This document shows positions 1-7,387 of a stretch of DNA of 8,281 bases, in pieces. The position numbers were made by a program, and so were the translations under genes. Within the stretch, counting starts at the first letter, position 1. Each line of letters opens with the position of its first letter. A model generated the notes under the pieces. That model saw only the letters and a list, made by a program, of their open reading frames with translations. It searched no databases and was not told the DNA's origin. Source of the DNA: an uncultured Lachnospiraceae bacterium (lineage in GTDB: Bacteria; Bacillota; Clostridia; Lachnospirales; Lachnospiraceae); NCBI GenBank assembly GCA_947174725.1, contig CAMWKA010000062.1, positions 1-8,281 of the forward strand, read 5' to 3'.

Positions 1-49
1 AAATATATTTTTATTATACCCCAGATGATAGGAAAAAAAAAGCAAAACA

Positions 50-2830
50 TTAATCAAAATATCTTGAAAAGATACGTCTGGCAATCGGAGCCGAATAATC
101 CCCGCCTGTTCCTGCCGCCTCCAATATCACCGTAACAACGATCTCCGGATCTTCTGCCGGCGCAAATCCCGTAAACCATGCATGGCTTCTGCCATCCTTA
201 TCATCCAGATATTCTGCCGATCCTGTCTTGCCAGCCGCCGTATATCCATATCCGGACAGTTTGGTTGCCGTTCCATGTTCCACTACTTCGATCATCATCC
301 CGGTCAGATAATCCGTTTCCTCCTCTGTCATGACGGTTCCTATTACCACCGGTTCATATTGCCTTACAATATTTCCATTGGCACTGGAAACATGGTCGAT
401 CACATAAGGGGTCATCATAACACCATGATTCGCTATCGCCTGCGTCACCATATTCAGATGAAGCGGTGTAATCAGTGTCTCGGACTGTCCAATCGCGGTC
501 TGCATAATCTCTCCGTCGCTCATATCGCTCCGCATACTGATATGACTTGGATTATATACCATATTGACCGGCAGACTGGAATTGAAGTAAAGCGAGAGCA
601 GCGTATTCGCGAATCTCTCCCGGTCAAGTCCAACGCCAATATTGGCAAAAGAGGAATTGCAGGATCTGGCAAAGGAACTCACAAAGTCCACGTTTCCATG
701 CACTGTCCTATGAAAGCAGCTGATCGTCTCGTCTCCGTAACGGAAATATCCGTTACACGTAAAATGATACTGCGTATAGGCCGCCGGATTTTGCCGCATA
801 TATTCCAGAGCTGTAAATATTTTAAAAGTCGATCCCGGTGGATATAAACCCTGAGTCGCACGATTGACCAGCACAGAACTTTCTTCATCCCTAAGCAGGT
901 CATCCCATATGATCGCAATTTCATTGGGATCATAATCCGGCTTGGACACCATCGCAAGAATCCTTCCTGTCTTGGCTTCCGTCACGATCACCGCACCATG
1001 ATACATTCCAAGAGAATCATACGCAATCTGTTGAAGTTCCGGATCCAGAGAGGTATAAACAGAATCTCCGGGATTCTTTCTGCCCTCCCATTGGTTTGCA
1101 AGGACCTCCGGCATGGAAATACTGGAATTTAAAAGCATCATATTGGCGGTCTGTTCCACCCCGGCGCCTCCATTAGGAACATAACCGATTACATGCGCGT
1201 AGACGTCCCCATAGGGATAACTGCGCTGCTGCGTACCGTCTTCCAATTCCAATGTTTCAGCAAGCACCGTACCGTCCGCAGCATAAATCGTCCCCCTGTA
1301 ATTTTCTTCCGCGAGCAGCTCCTGACGCTTATGATTATAAGAATAATTGATGACTTCCTCCCGTCTCGCGATCGTAAAATAAACAAGATTACCACACATC
1401 AAAAGGAATAAGACGATATAGATCGTTCCCAGCCACAAGATTCCCCGTTTTCTTTTCATCTCTAAAAGAACGTAGAGTTCGTCAACCGTCTCTGTTTCCC
1501 TGTCTTCTATCTCCATGGTTCTTAATTCTTTCTGTCTAAGCATGGAAACGCCAAACATGATGCCGAACATCATGATCGTCGCCATAGCGGAACTTCCCCC
1601 GTTGCTGATCAACGGAAGGGTAACGCCGGTCAACGGGATCAGGCGGCTGCCACCCCCAATCGTCAAAAATGTCTGTATTCCGAGAGATATCGCAATTCCG
1701 ACAGCAGTCAGACGATAAAACACGTCGTTCATCCGCTGGGCAATACGCAAAAAGTGCAGAACGATATTCAGATATACCAGAATCAGAAGAATACCAAAAA
1801 ACACACCCATTTCCTCAGCAATTGCGGAAAACACAAAATCTTCATCCACAAAGGGAATCGTTTCCGGAATTCCTCTTCCGATTCCTCTGCCAAACCAGTT
1901 GCCCATACCGATTCCAAACAACGATTGTGTTAACTGATAACCGGTACTGTCCACATCACTCCAAGGATCAATCCAGATTCCCACACGCACTCTGACATGG
2001 GCAAACAGATAATAGGCAGCCACGCCCGCCAGACCTCCGACCATAACGCCGCCCAAAAGATAACGATGTTTTCCCGTGGAAGCATACACCACCGCCAAAT
2101 AAATGACGCAATAGATTAAAGCCGCCCCCAGATCCTTTGACGCCACAAGAAGCAATACATATATGGCGGAAAGAAGCGCGCTTAACATCAGCCGTCCCAG
2201 ACGGTTGGCTTGATACAGAAGTCCCGCAAGGAAAAAAACAAAAATGATTTTTACAAATTCCGATGGCTGAAAAGAAAGTCCAAGAATCTTCATAGAAAGT
2301 TTGGAGCCATAAGAAACCGTTCCCATCGCGTAAACAAACGCCAGCAATGCCGCGCCCAGAAATCCATAGCCAAAGATAAAAGTCTTTGATTTTAAAATGT
2401 CCAGCTTCTTGATCAGTATCGGAATCACCAGACAAACCAAAAGGGAGATCGCAATAATAATCAGCAGCCGTCTCGCTTTATCAAATGACAGTCTTGCCTG
2501 AATGATAAAACCGACGCTCAGCAGGAGTTTCATATGGTTCATGATCTGCCGGTTATAATTTACATAAGCCAGCGTCATAAGCTTCTCAAAGATAAACAGT
2601 ACAAAAACCTGCGCGTAAAAAAGCACCAGATAATCCATGTCATCCGTGGAGACATAAACGCAGAACATTCCCAGCGCATGGATCACAAAAATACAGAATG
2701 CCTGTCCCCTGTAAATTCCCTTCCGGCGGTCGTCATCTTTATATTTTAATGTAATATAAGACATCAAAGTATAAGCCACCATAAACGCAGTAAGTATATA
2801 CTTTGAGATCTCACTAACAAATAAATTCAT
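50..2830 (-). CDS. SEDS glycosyltransferase-class B penicillin-binding protein fusion (FtsW/RodA + PbpA-like)
   Basis: One 926-residue chain carries both activities of a core peptidoglycan synthase: polymerising lipid II and cross-linking the strands. Residues 1-431 are a FtsW/RodA/SpoVE (SEDS) domain with about ten or more membrane helices. These include two or three extra at the N-terminus (about 7-27, 45-62, 68-90), as in actinobacterial and clostridial RodA. SEDS marks are QPSEFVKI (188-195), KDLGAAL (232-238), EDFVFSAIAEEMG (330-342, D331 aligning with the catalytic Asp) and LPLISNGGSS (405-414). A charged linker (432-463) leads to a single membrane helix (464-486), then a short pedestal with RGTIY (512-516). 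The transpeptidase follows with STFK (S667 nucleophile, K670), SCN (723-725) and KTG (868-870). There are no PASTA repeats. The reading frame is continuous, and no good internal start is seen at M439 or M458. Whether it serves elongation, division or sporulation cannot be told. Confidence 0.95.
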   Translation of the reverse strand: MNLFVSEISKYILTAFMVAYTLMSYITLKYKDDDRRKGIYRGQAFCIFVIHALGMFCVYVSTDDMDYLVLFYAQVFVLFIFEKLMTLAYVNYNRQIMNHMKLLLSVGFIIQARLSFDKARRLLIIIAISLLVCLVIPILIKKLDILKSKTFIFGYGFLGAALLAFVYAMGTVSYGSKLSMKILGLSFQPSEFVKIIFVFFLAGLLYQANRLGRLMLSALLSAIYVLLLVASKDLGAALIYCVIYLAVVYASTGKHRYLLGGVMVGGLAGVAAYYLFAHVRVRVGIWIDPWSDVDSTGYQLTQSLFGIGMGNWFGRGIGRGIPETIPFVDEDFVFSAIAEEMGVFFGILLILVYLNIVLHFLRIAQRMNDVFYRLTAVGIAISLGIQTFLTIGGGSRLIPLTGVTLPLISNGGSSAMATIMMFGIMFGVSMLRQKELRTMEIEDRETETVDELYVLLEMKRKRGILWLGTIYIVLFLLMCGNLVYFTIARREEVINYSYNHKRQELLAEENYRGTIYAADGTVLAETLELEDGTQQRSYPYGDVYAHVIGYVPNGGAGVEQTANMMLLNSSISMPEVLANQWEGRKNPGDSVYTSLDPELQQIAYDSLGMYHGAVIVTEAKTGRILAMVSKPDYDPNEIAIIWDDLLRDEESSVLVNRATQGLYPPGSTFKIFTALEYMRQNPAAYTQYHFTCNGYFRYGDETISCFHRTVHGNVDFVSSFARSCNSSFANIGVGLDRERFANTLLSLYFNSSLPVNMVYNPSHISMRSDMSDGEIMQTAIGQSETLITPLHLNMVTQAIANHGVMMTPYVIDHVSSANGNIVRQYEPVVIGTVMTEEETDYLTGMMIEVVEHGTATKLSGYGYTAAGKTGSAEYLDDKDGRSHAWFTGFAPAEDPEIVVTVILEAAGTGGDYSAPIARRIFSRYFD

Positions 2831-2843
2831 TATAAAACACCCC
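2828..2843 (-). promoter_or_regulatory. TAATG stop-start overlap with internal ribosome binding site
   Basis: The U32 stop TAA (2832-2830) shares its last A with the ATG of the SEDS-PBP gene (2830-2828). GGGGTG at 2838-2843 lies 7 bases before that ATG, within the last codons of the U32 gene. This arrangement is typical of translational coupling, where ribosomes finishing the first gene restart on the second. Confidence 0.75.
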
Positions 2844-5139
2844 GATTAAAATGTCCTTTCGTATATCCCTTCCATGTATCTTTTTCTATCCCCTCAGGAG
2901 CGTCCTTGCCAAACACGTCATGAAAGAACTCCATGATATGTTCTGTCTCTCCGGCATCCTCTATTGTAAATTCTATTCTGAATGCCGCCGCTTCCCGTGC
3001 CTGATATAGTTGATACACTTCCTGATGCAGCGACAATGGAACACAGTTATAGACGGTGTTAAAACAATAATGATGATTCATTAATACCGGAAATTCCCTG
3101 CCCTCCTGATCGATGATCCGCGTCATCTCTTTCGTCCGGTCACAACCGCCTGTTGTATTGACAATACAATTGGCGCTATACATCATGGGAAGATATCCAT
3201 ATATTATTAATTCCCTGGCATCCTTTCTTATTGCATGGGAAAGTTCCTTTCTATTCAGTTCCAGCGGTACCGTATAGAAGACAGCATGCTTTAATATCAT
3301 ATTTTCTGCCGACTCATTCATGATATAGAGCCCCTGATCCGCCACAGTCCCCTGTTTTTTGTATTTCTCCCGTTCCTCATGCCGGTTGTTCTCTCCGTAA
3401 CTCTCTATGATCTCCTCTGCTATCCGCAGAGCATCGATACCACTGCAATAGATCTTTTCCGGCGGCATATCGTCTGTGATACGCAGCGCTGCTTCAAACT
3501 GTTCCCTGATCCTTCTCACATCTTTCTGGCGAATCACCTCCGGCAGTCTGAGATACCACTTTTTCCGGTTCTTCATCATCCGTCGGAGCAATCCCGCCAT
3601 AGTATCCCGTTCCCGCTCCCTGCCGCTGTCCCCTCTTGCAGGGATTTCTTCTCCGGAAAACAGCATCAGATCAATGATTATGCCGTCTGCATAAGGGTAC
3701 TTAAGAACTGTTCTTAACTGCTCCTTAGTTTTCACTCCAATGAGAATGGCAGGTTTTTTTTCAGGATCCGTCTGCTTATTTATATAACGATCTTCCCCCT
3801 TTGATCTATTCAACATTCTTATATTTTCTACAGAAACATTCTCTTGCAGAAAGCTTTGCCGATCCGCGGAAAATATGGCCTTCTCCAACTTCTCTATGGC
3901 GGCTCTCCGCAGATCTTTTAACTGACTGACAGCCGCAAAGGATGTCCCATCATTGCAGATCTTAAGTTCACAGATCTCATAAAGGGTATTGCCTGTCTTA
4001 CAGATCTGTTTTTTGATATCCTCATCGGATATGGCGCGTTTTTCCGCTCTTACCGCAACCGCGCCCTCCACCGATTCCGTATGATTTTCCAACCGCAACG
4101 TCAGCTTCATCGGTCTTCCCTGACATACGGTGATCTCCCCCTGTATCGGATAACGTCTTCTTTCCTCCAGATAACGCCTGTGAATGCCCTCCTTTAAGGC
4201 ATCGCTGCAACCGGCATAAGCAGGATCGGACAGACTGATCATATCTTTAGAATTATGCCTGAAATAATATCCTTCCTGAATCTCAGAACGGATATAAAGC
4301 TCTTTTAAAACTGCTCTGTCTTCCTCCGTTACTACATACTTTTCCCCATTTTCGATCCGGTCAATCACTTTACGATAAACAGATGTAACGCCTGCCGTAT
4401 ATTCTGCCGCTTTCATCCTCCCTTCGATCTTAAAGGAATCAATGCCCGCATCCATCAACGCTCCCATCTGATCGATGGAGCACATATCCTTCATACTAAG
4501 AAGATAGGCATCCCTTTGTCCCGGCTGGTGGTACTGCTTTCTGCAGGGTCCGGCACATCTTCCGCGGTTGCCGCTTCTTCCTCCCGCAAGACTGCTCATT
4601 AAGCATCTCCCGGAATAAGCATAGCACATAGCGCCATGGATGAAGCACTCCAGTTCCAATCCTGTTTTCTTCATCTCCCTCAGTTCCGCCAGTGACAGCT
4701 CCCGTCCCGGCACAACGCGGGTCACATGATATTCTTTCAGCCACTCCATACCCGCAGCAGATAAAATCGAAAGCTGCGTACTCACGTGAATCTCCAGCTC
4801 AGGAAAATACTGATGCAGACATGACAGCAATCCAAGATCCTGCACGATCACGGCATCCAGTCCCGCAAGATACAGCTGCTCAAGAATGGAAAGTGCTTTG
4901 GAAAATTCCACGTTTTTTAACAGCGTATTCATGGTCAGATACAGCTTTCTGTGATACAAATGGGCATAATGTATCATTTCAATGGTTTCTTCTATGGTCA
5001 AATTTTTAGCATATGCTCTCGCGGAAAACTCTTCCGTGCCAAGATAGATTGCATCCGCTCCGGCATTGATCGCTCCGACCGCCCCATCAATGTCGCCCGC
5101 CGGAGAAAGAAGTTCCGTTTTCCATTTCCTGCCAGACAT
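2830..5139 (-). CDS. U32 family protein with DUF3656-type extension, probable RNA hydroxylase (RlhA-like)
   Basis: This 769-residue cytoplasmic protein opens with the U32 barrel signature LLSPAGD (10-16) and GADAIYLG (27-34). It matches the U32 family pattern exactly at 164-182: E164, F166, G169-A170-M171, C172, G177, C179, S182. SFKIEGRMK (235-243) and EYTAG are also typical. C172, C179, C195 and probably C220 (or C199) are likely iron-sulfur ligands by analogy with UbiU/UbiV and the RNA hydroxylases TrhP and RlhA. Residues about 380-450 and the C-terminal half (YGYLPMM at 647-653, CFNTVYN at 692-698) fit the longer DUF3656-containing branch, to which E. coli RlhA (23S rRNA C2501 hydroxylation) belongs. 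Database names such as peptidase or collagenase are probably misleading; no protease triad is seen. Two charged, low-complexity stretches (501-512, 585-597) look like loops. The RNA target (tRNA or rRNA) is unresolved. It overlaps the next gene by one base. Confidence 0.9.
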   Translation of the reverse strand: MSGRKWKTELLSPAGDIDGAVGAINAGADAIYLGTEEFSARAYAKNLTIEETIEMIHYAHLYHRKLYLTMNTLLKNVEFSKALSILEQLYLAGLDAVIVQDLGLLSCLHQYFPELEIHVSTQLSILSAAGMEWLKEYHVTRVVPGRELSLAELREMKKTGLELECFIHGAMCYAYSGRCLMSSLAGGRSGNRGRCAGPCRKQYHQPGQRDAYLLSMKDMCSIDQMGALMDAGIDSFKIEGRMKAAEYTAGVTSVYRKVIDRIENGEKYVVTEEDRAVLKELYIRSEIQEGYYFRHNSKDMISLSDPAYAGCSDALKEGIHRRYLEERRRYPIQGEITVCQGRPMKLTLRLENHTESVEGAVAVRAEKRAISDEDIKKQICKTGNTLYEICELKICNDGTSFAAVSQLKDLRRAAIEKLEKAIFSADRQSFLQENVSVENIRMLNRSKGEDRYINKQTDPEKKPAILIGVKTKEQLRTVLKYPYADGIIIDLMLFSGEEIPARGDSGRERERDTMAGLLRRMMKNRKKWYLRLPEVIRQKDVRRIREQFEAALRITDDMPPEKIYCSGIDALRIAEEIIESYGENNRHEEREKYKKQGTVADQGLYIMNESAENMILKHAVFYTVPLELNRKELSHAIRKDARELIIYGYLPMMYSANCIVNTTGGCDRTKEMTRIIDQEGREFPVLMNHHYCFNTVYNCVPLSLHQEVYQLYQAREAAAFRIEFTIEDAGETEHIMEFFHDVFGKDAPEGIEKDTWKGYTKGHFNRGVL

Positions 5140-5145
5140 TACCGG

Positions 5146-5154
5146 TCACCTCCT
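5146..5154 (-). promoter_or_regulatory. Consensus ribosome binding site of the U32 gene
   Basis: The minus strand reads AGGAGGTGA, a full nine-base complement of the 16S rRNA 3' end, 6 bases before the ATG. It is the strongest site in the window and fixes the start. It suggests this gene can be translated efficiently on its own despite lying late in the gene string. Confidence 0.85.
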
Positions 5155-5187
5155 GAGCTGTCCTATAAATACTGATAAATATGATGA

Positions 5188-5212
5188 ATGGCTGCCCAAA
5201 ATAGGCAGCCAT
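5188..5212 (-). terminator. Nine-base-pair stem-loop in the zapA-U32 gap (weak terminator or processing site)
   Basis: ATGGCTGCC (5188-5196) and GGCAGCCAT (5204-5212) are perfect inverted repeats around a 7-base loop. On the minus strand the 3' side continues as TCATCATATTTATCAG, which is AT-rich but not a clean T-run, so complete intrinsic termination is doubtful. Partial termination, pausing, or transcript processing between zapA and the U32 gene are the reasonable readings. It is the largest perfect inverted repeat noticed between genes of this window. Confidence 0.4.
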
Positions 5213-5221
5213 CCCTATCTC

Positions 5222-5237
5222 ATGCCGATTTCGGCAT
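5222..5237 (-). other. Short stem-loop directly after the zapA stop
   Basis: ATGCCG and CGGCAT form a perfect 6-base-pair stem with a 4-base loop. It starts at the base after the zapA TAA (5238-5240). It has no T-run on its 3' side on the minus strand, so it is not a textbook terminator. It may protect or process the 3' end of the ruvAB-zapA message. Confidence 0.45.
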
Positions 5238-5645
5238 TTATCTCTTGCGATCCCGTAATTCTGTTTCCAACTGGACGATACGTTTAGCGCTTTCATGCAG
5301 TTCATCCTGCAGCTGCTTAATATTTTCCCGCAAAGAATCTACTACCATATCTTTGTTGACGATATCGTGCTTCATATCATAAAGTTCATTCTGCTTTGCT
5401 TTGATCTCTTCTTCTAACTGCCCGATCTGCCTCTTCGCCTTAAAATATTCGTCCGTAATATTGAGTTCAATCAACCGGTGCTGTGTATCACTATTGGCAT
5501 GCTTAAACGCATCCACTTTTTGATATTCTGAAATCTTATTATTGATAAAAGAGGCTATCTTCTGAAGATGCTCTTCGCTTTCATAACCGCTTATGGTAAG
5601 CACCTTGCCATCAATCACAACCTGAACATCCGTCTTTTCCGTCAT
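5238..5645 (-). CDS. zapA: Cell division protein ZapA with extended coiled coil
   Basis: ZapA is a cytoplasmic protein that cross-links FtsZ filaments at mid-cell. The 135-residue chain opens with the family head (about 7-40): VVIDGKVLTISGYESEEHLQKIASFINNKI, given here only as a landmark through G20, E24-E25, L27 and I30-F33-I34. This is followed by a long charged helix at about 65-133 rich in E, K, Q and regularly spaced L/I/V, expected to form the antiparallel coiled coil. It is longer than the ZapA of E. coli (109) or B. subtilis (85), the extra length lying in the coil. A GGGAGGA site at 5658-5664 lies 12 bases before ATG, a rather long spacer. The gene is 46 bases after ruvB, and a stem-loop begins immediately after its stop. 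Head match is good; functional equivalence to model ZapA is inferred. Confidence 0.92.
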   Translation of the reverse strand: MTEKTDVQVVIDGKVLTISGYESEEHLQKIASFINNKISEYQKVDAFKHANSDTQHRLIELNITDEYFKAKRQIGQLEEEIKAKQNELYDMKHDIVNKDMVVDSLRENIKQLQDELHESAKRIVQLETELRDRKR

Positions 5646-5691
5646 ATGATCGTTTTTTCCTCCCTAACATACTTTCACAGTTACATGTTCA

Positions 5692-6702
5692 TTATATATC
5701 ATCATGATAAAGGTTTTCAAGTCCAAAATGACGATAAGCTTCCAGAGTAGCCACTCTGCCGCGCGGAGTCCGGCTAAGGAATCCGTTTTTGAGCAGATAC
5801 GGCTCATATACATCTTCGATTGTCCCCGGATCCTCGCCCAGCGCAGCAGCAAGCGTGTCAAGTCCTACCGGTTTGCCGTTAAATCTTTCAATCATGGCAA
5901 GCAGGATATTGCGATCCATCTGGTCCAATCCGTATTTATCCACTTCCATCAGATCCAGCGCATAGTCTGCTGTTTCTTTCGTAATAATGCCATCAAATTT
6001 GATCTGCGCAAAATCCCGCACCCGCTTCAACATCCGGTTTGCAAGCCTGGGGGTTCCACGGCTTCGCCGTGCAAGCTCCAAAGCTCCGTCAATCTCAATG
6101 GGTACTCTTAGTTTCGCAGCAGAATTCATAATAATATGCTGCAGCTCCTCTACGGAATAAAATTCAAGACGATGGATCATTCCAAAGCGATCCCTGAGCG
6201 GAGCCGTCAGCAAACCGGCTCTCGTCGTTGCACCGATCAACGTAAAACGCGGCAGCTCCAAACGGATCGATTTAGCGCCGCTTCCCTTCCCCAGCAGGAT
6301 ATCGATGACGTAATCTTCCATCGCCGGATACATCACTTCCTCCACCTGACGGCTCAGGCGATGGATCTCATCAATAAAAAGGATATCGCCTTCCTGAAGG
6401 TTGTTCAAAATCGCTGCAAGTTCCCCCGGCTTTTCAACCGCCGGTCCACTGGTAATCTTGATATTTACACCCATTTCATTGGCGATAATGCCCGCCAACG
6501 TTGTTTTTCCAAGTCCCGGAGGTCCATAAAACAATACATGATCCAAAGACTCCCCACGCTGTTTTGCAGCCTCAATAAATACCTTAAGATTTTCCTTTAT
6601 TTTATCCTGTCCGATATAATCCTTTAACAACCGGGGACGCAGGGTATTTTCAATCACTGCATCCTCTTCTGTATATGTGGTCTCGATCAGTCTTTTCGGC
6701 AT
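5692..6702 (-). CDS. ruvB: Holliday junction branch migration ATPase RuvB
   Basis: RuvB is the hexameric AAA+ motor that, with RuvA, drives branch migration of Holliday junctions. The 336-residue protein is full length and intact. Visible motifs in order are: the family N-terminal [12 protein letters not shown] (21-32), Walker A GPPGLGKT (60-67, with K66 and T67), the junction-binding region around 82-95, Walker B with DEIH (111-114), sensor 1 GATTR (157-161), the arginine-finger region LRDRFG (169-174, R172 the likely finger), sensor 2 GTPRLANR (216-223, R219), and a C-terminal winged-helix domain ending in RTPRGRVAT (311-319). The start is supported by AAAGGA 8 bases upstream. No ruvC is present in the window. 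No LexA-type box was noticed in the 60-base gap in front, so any damage control probably acts at a promoter outside the window. Confidence 0.98.
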   Translation of the reverse strand: MPKRLIETTYTEEDAVIENTLRPRLLKDYIGQDKIKENLKVFIEAAKQRGESLDHVLFYGPPGLGKTTLAGIIANEMGVNIKITSGPAVEKPGELAAILNNLQEGDILFIDEIHRLSRQVEEVMYPAMEDYVIDILLGKGSGAKSIRLELPRFTLIGATTRAGLLTAPLRDRFGMIHRLEFYSVEELQHIIMNSAAKLRVPIEIDGALELARRSRGTPRLANRMLKRVRDFAQIKFDGIITKETADYALDLMEVDKYGLDQMDRNILLAMIERFNGKPVGLDTLAAALGEDPGTIEDVYEPYLLKNGFLSRTPRGRVATLEAYRHFGLENLYHDDI

Positions 6703-6762
6703 ATCTACTGTCCTTTTCCTTTATAGCAATAGTTTCTAAATCGTTATATTTTACTACCAAGG

Positions 6763-7383
6763 TCAAAAATATTTTAACGCAGCCTTTAAGAGCTGATCTG
6801 AAGAAATCGCATCCTCCCCGGACTGTACTTCCAACTCCTTGAAAGCCTGTTCCACGGCATGTTTAGCCTCTTTGCCGGAATACCCAAGCGCAACCAAGGC
6901 GTCTGCCGCGTCCCGCGCTTTCGGATGTTCCATTAATGTTTTTTCCAAAACAGCTCCTGAAACAGATTCTTCAAAATCCTGCGCATTTATTTTATCTTTC
7001 AGATCAATGATCACACGTTCCGCGGTTTTCTTACCTACACCGGGCGCCTTTGCCAGTAATTTTGCGTCTCCCGTCATGATTGCATATTTGATATCATCTA
7101 CGCTCATCACAGACAGCATGGCAAGTCCCCCTTTTGGTCCAATGCCGCTGACGCTGATCAACAGCTTAAACAGCTCCAGTTCTTCCAATGTAACAAATCC
7201 ATATAGATTGATCGCATCCTCCCGGACGCTGGTATATGTATAGACCTTGACCTCTTCTCCATATTCCGGGAAATCATAGATCCGTCCCGGAGAAACATAT
7301 ACATTATAACCTACCCCTGATACCTCCACTACAATGCGGTCTGCCGTCTTCCACGCAACAATGCCTTTTAAATATGCATACAT
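6763..7383 (-). CDS. ruvA: Holliday junction branch migration protein RuvA
   Basis: RuvA binds four-way DNA junctions as a tetramer and loads RuvB for branch migration during recombinational repair. The start at 7383 gives MYAYLKG and 206 residues, the usual length and N-terminus. With this start the acidic pin of the OB domain, in REDAINLYGF, falls at E55 and D56, the same numbers as in E. coli RuvA. Two helix-hairpin-helix motifs follow (SGIGPK at 79-84 and PGVGKKT at 114-120), then an acidic flexible linker (about 135-152) and the RuvB-contacting domain III (about 153-206, with DAADALVALGYS). A longer reading from ATG 7404 adds seven residues, overlaps the upstream gene and lacks a binding site. 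GAGGGGAT at 7393-7400 sits 9 bases before the chosen start. ruvB follows after 60 bases. Confidence 0.96.
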   Translation of the reverse strand: MYAYLKGIVAWKTADRIVVEVSGVGYNVYVSPGRIYDFPEYGEEVKVYTYTSVREDAINLYGFVTLEELELFKLLISVSGIGPKGGLAMLSVMSVDDIKYAIMTGDAKLLAKAPGVGKKTAERVIIDLKDKINAQDFEESVSGAVLEKTLMEHPKARDAADALVALGYSGKEAKHAVEQAFKELEVQSGEDAISSDQLLKAALKYF

Positions 7384-7387
7384 GGAT

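Noticed and set aside
13..18. TATAAT on the minus strand, a possible -10 box for a gene beyond the window
   Set aside because: There is no -35-like hexamer at 16-18 bases upstream and no extended -10, and the target gene is outside the window. A match in AT-rich sequence is expected by chance.
1..49. Terminator after the SEDS-PBP gene (nine T's on the minus strand at 33-41)
   Set aside because: The T-run is not preceded by a GC-rich stem. The only nearby inverted repeat is an AT-rich 6-base-pair one inside the end of the gene, more than 15 bases away. Termination here cannot be supported.
182..847. Long plus-strand open frame (221 codons) opposite the transpeptidase domain
   Set aside because: It lies wholly antisense to conserved PBP motifs, its translation is rich in His, Arg, Ile and Cys without any recognisable domain, and the minus-strand reading is unambiguous.
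5087..5212. Possible 41-codon leader peptide starting in the 5188-5212 stem-loop and overlapping the U32 start
   Set aside because: Its only purine-rich upstream bases abut the ATG without a spacer, and two-fifths of it is just the U32 gene in another frame.
6703..6762. Promoter or LexA-type operator between ruvA and ruvB
   Set aside because: TATAAA and TATAAC are present but without a -35 partner, and no GAAC-N4-GTTC type palindrome was seen.
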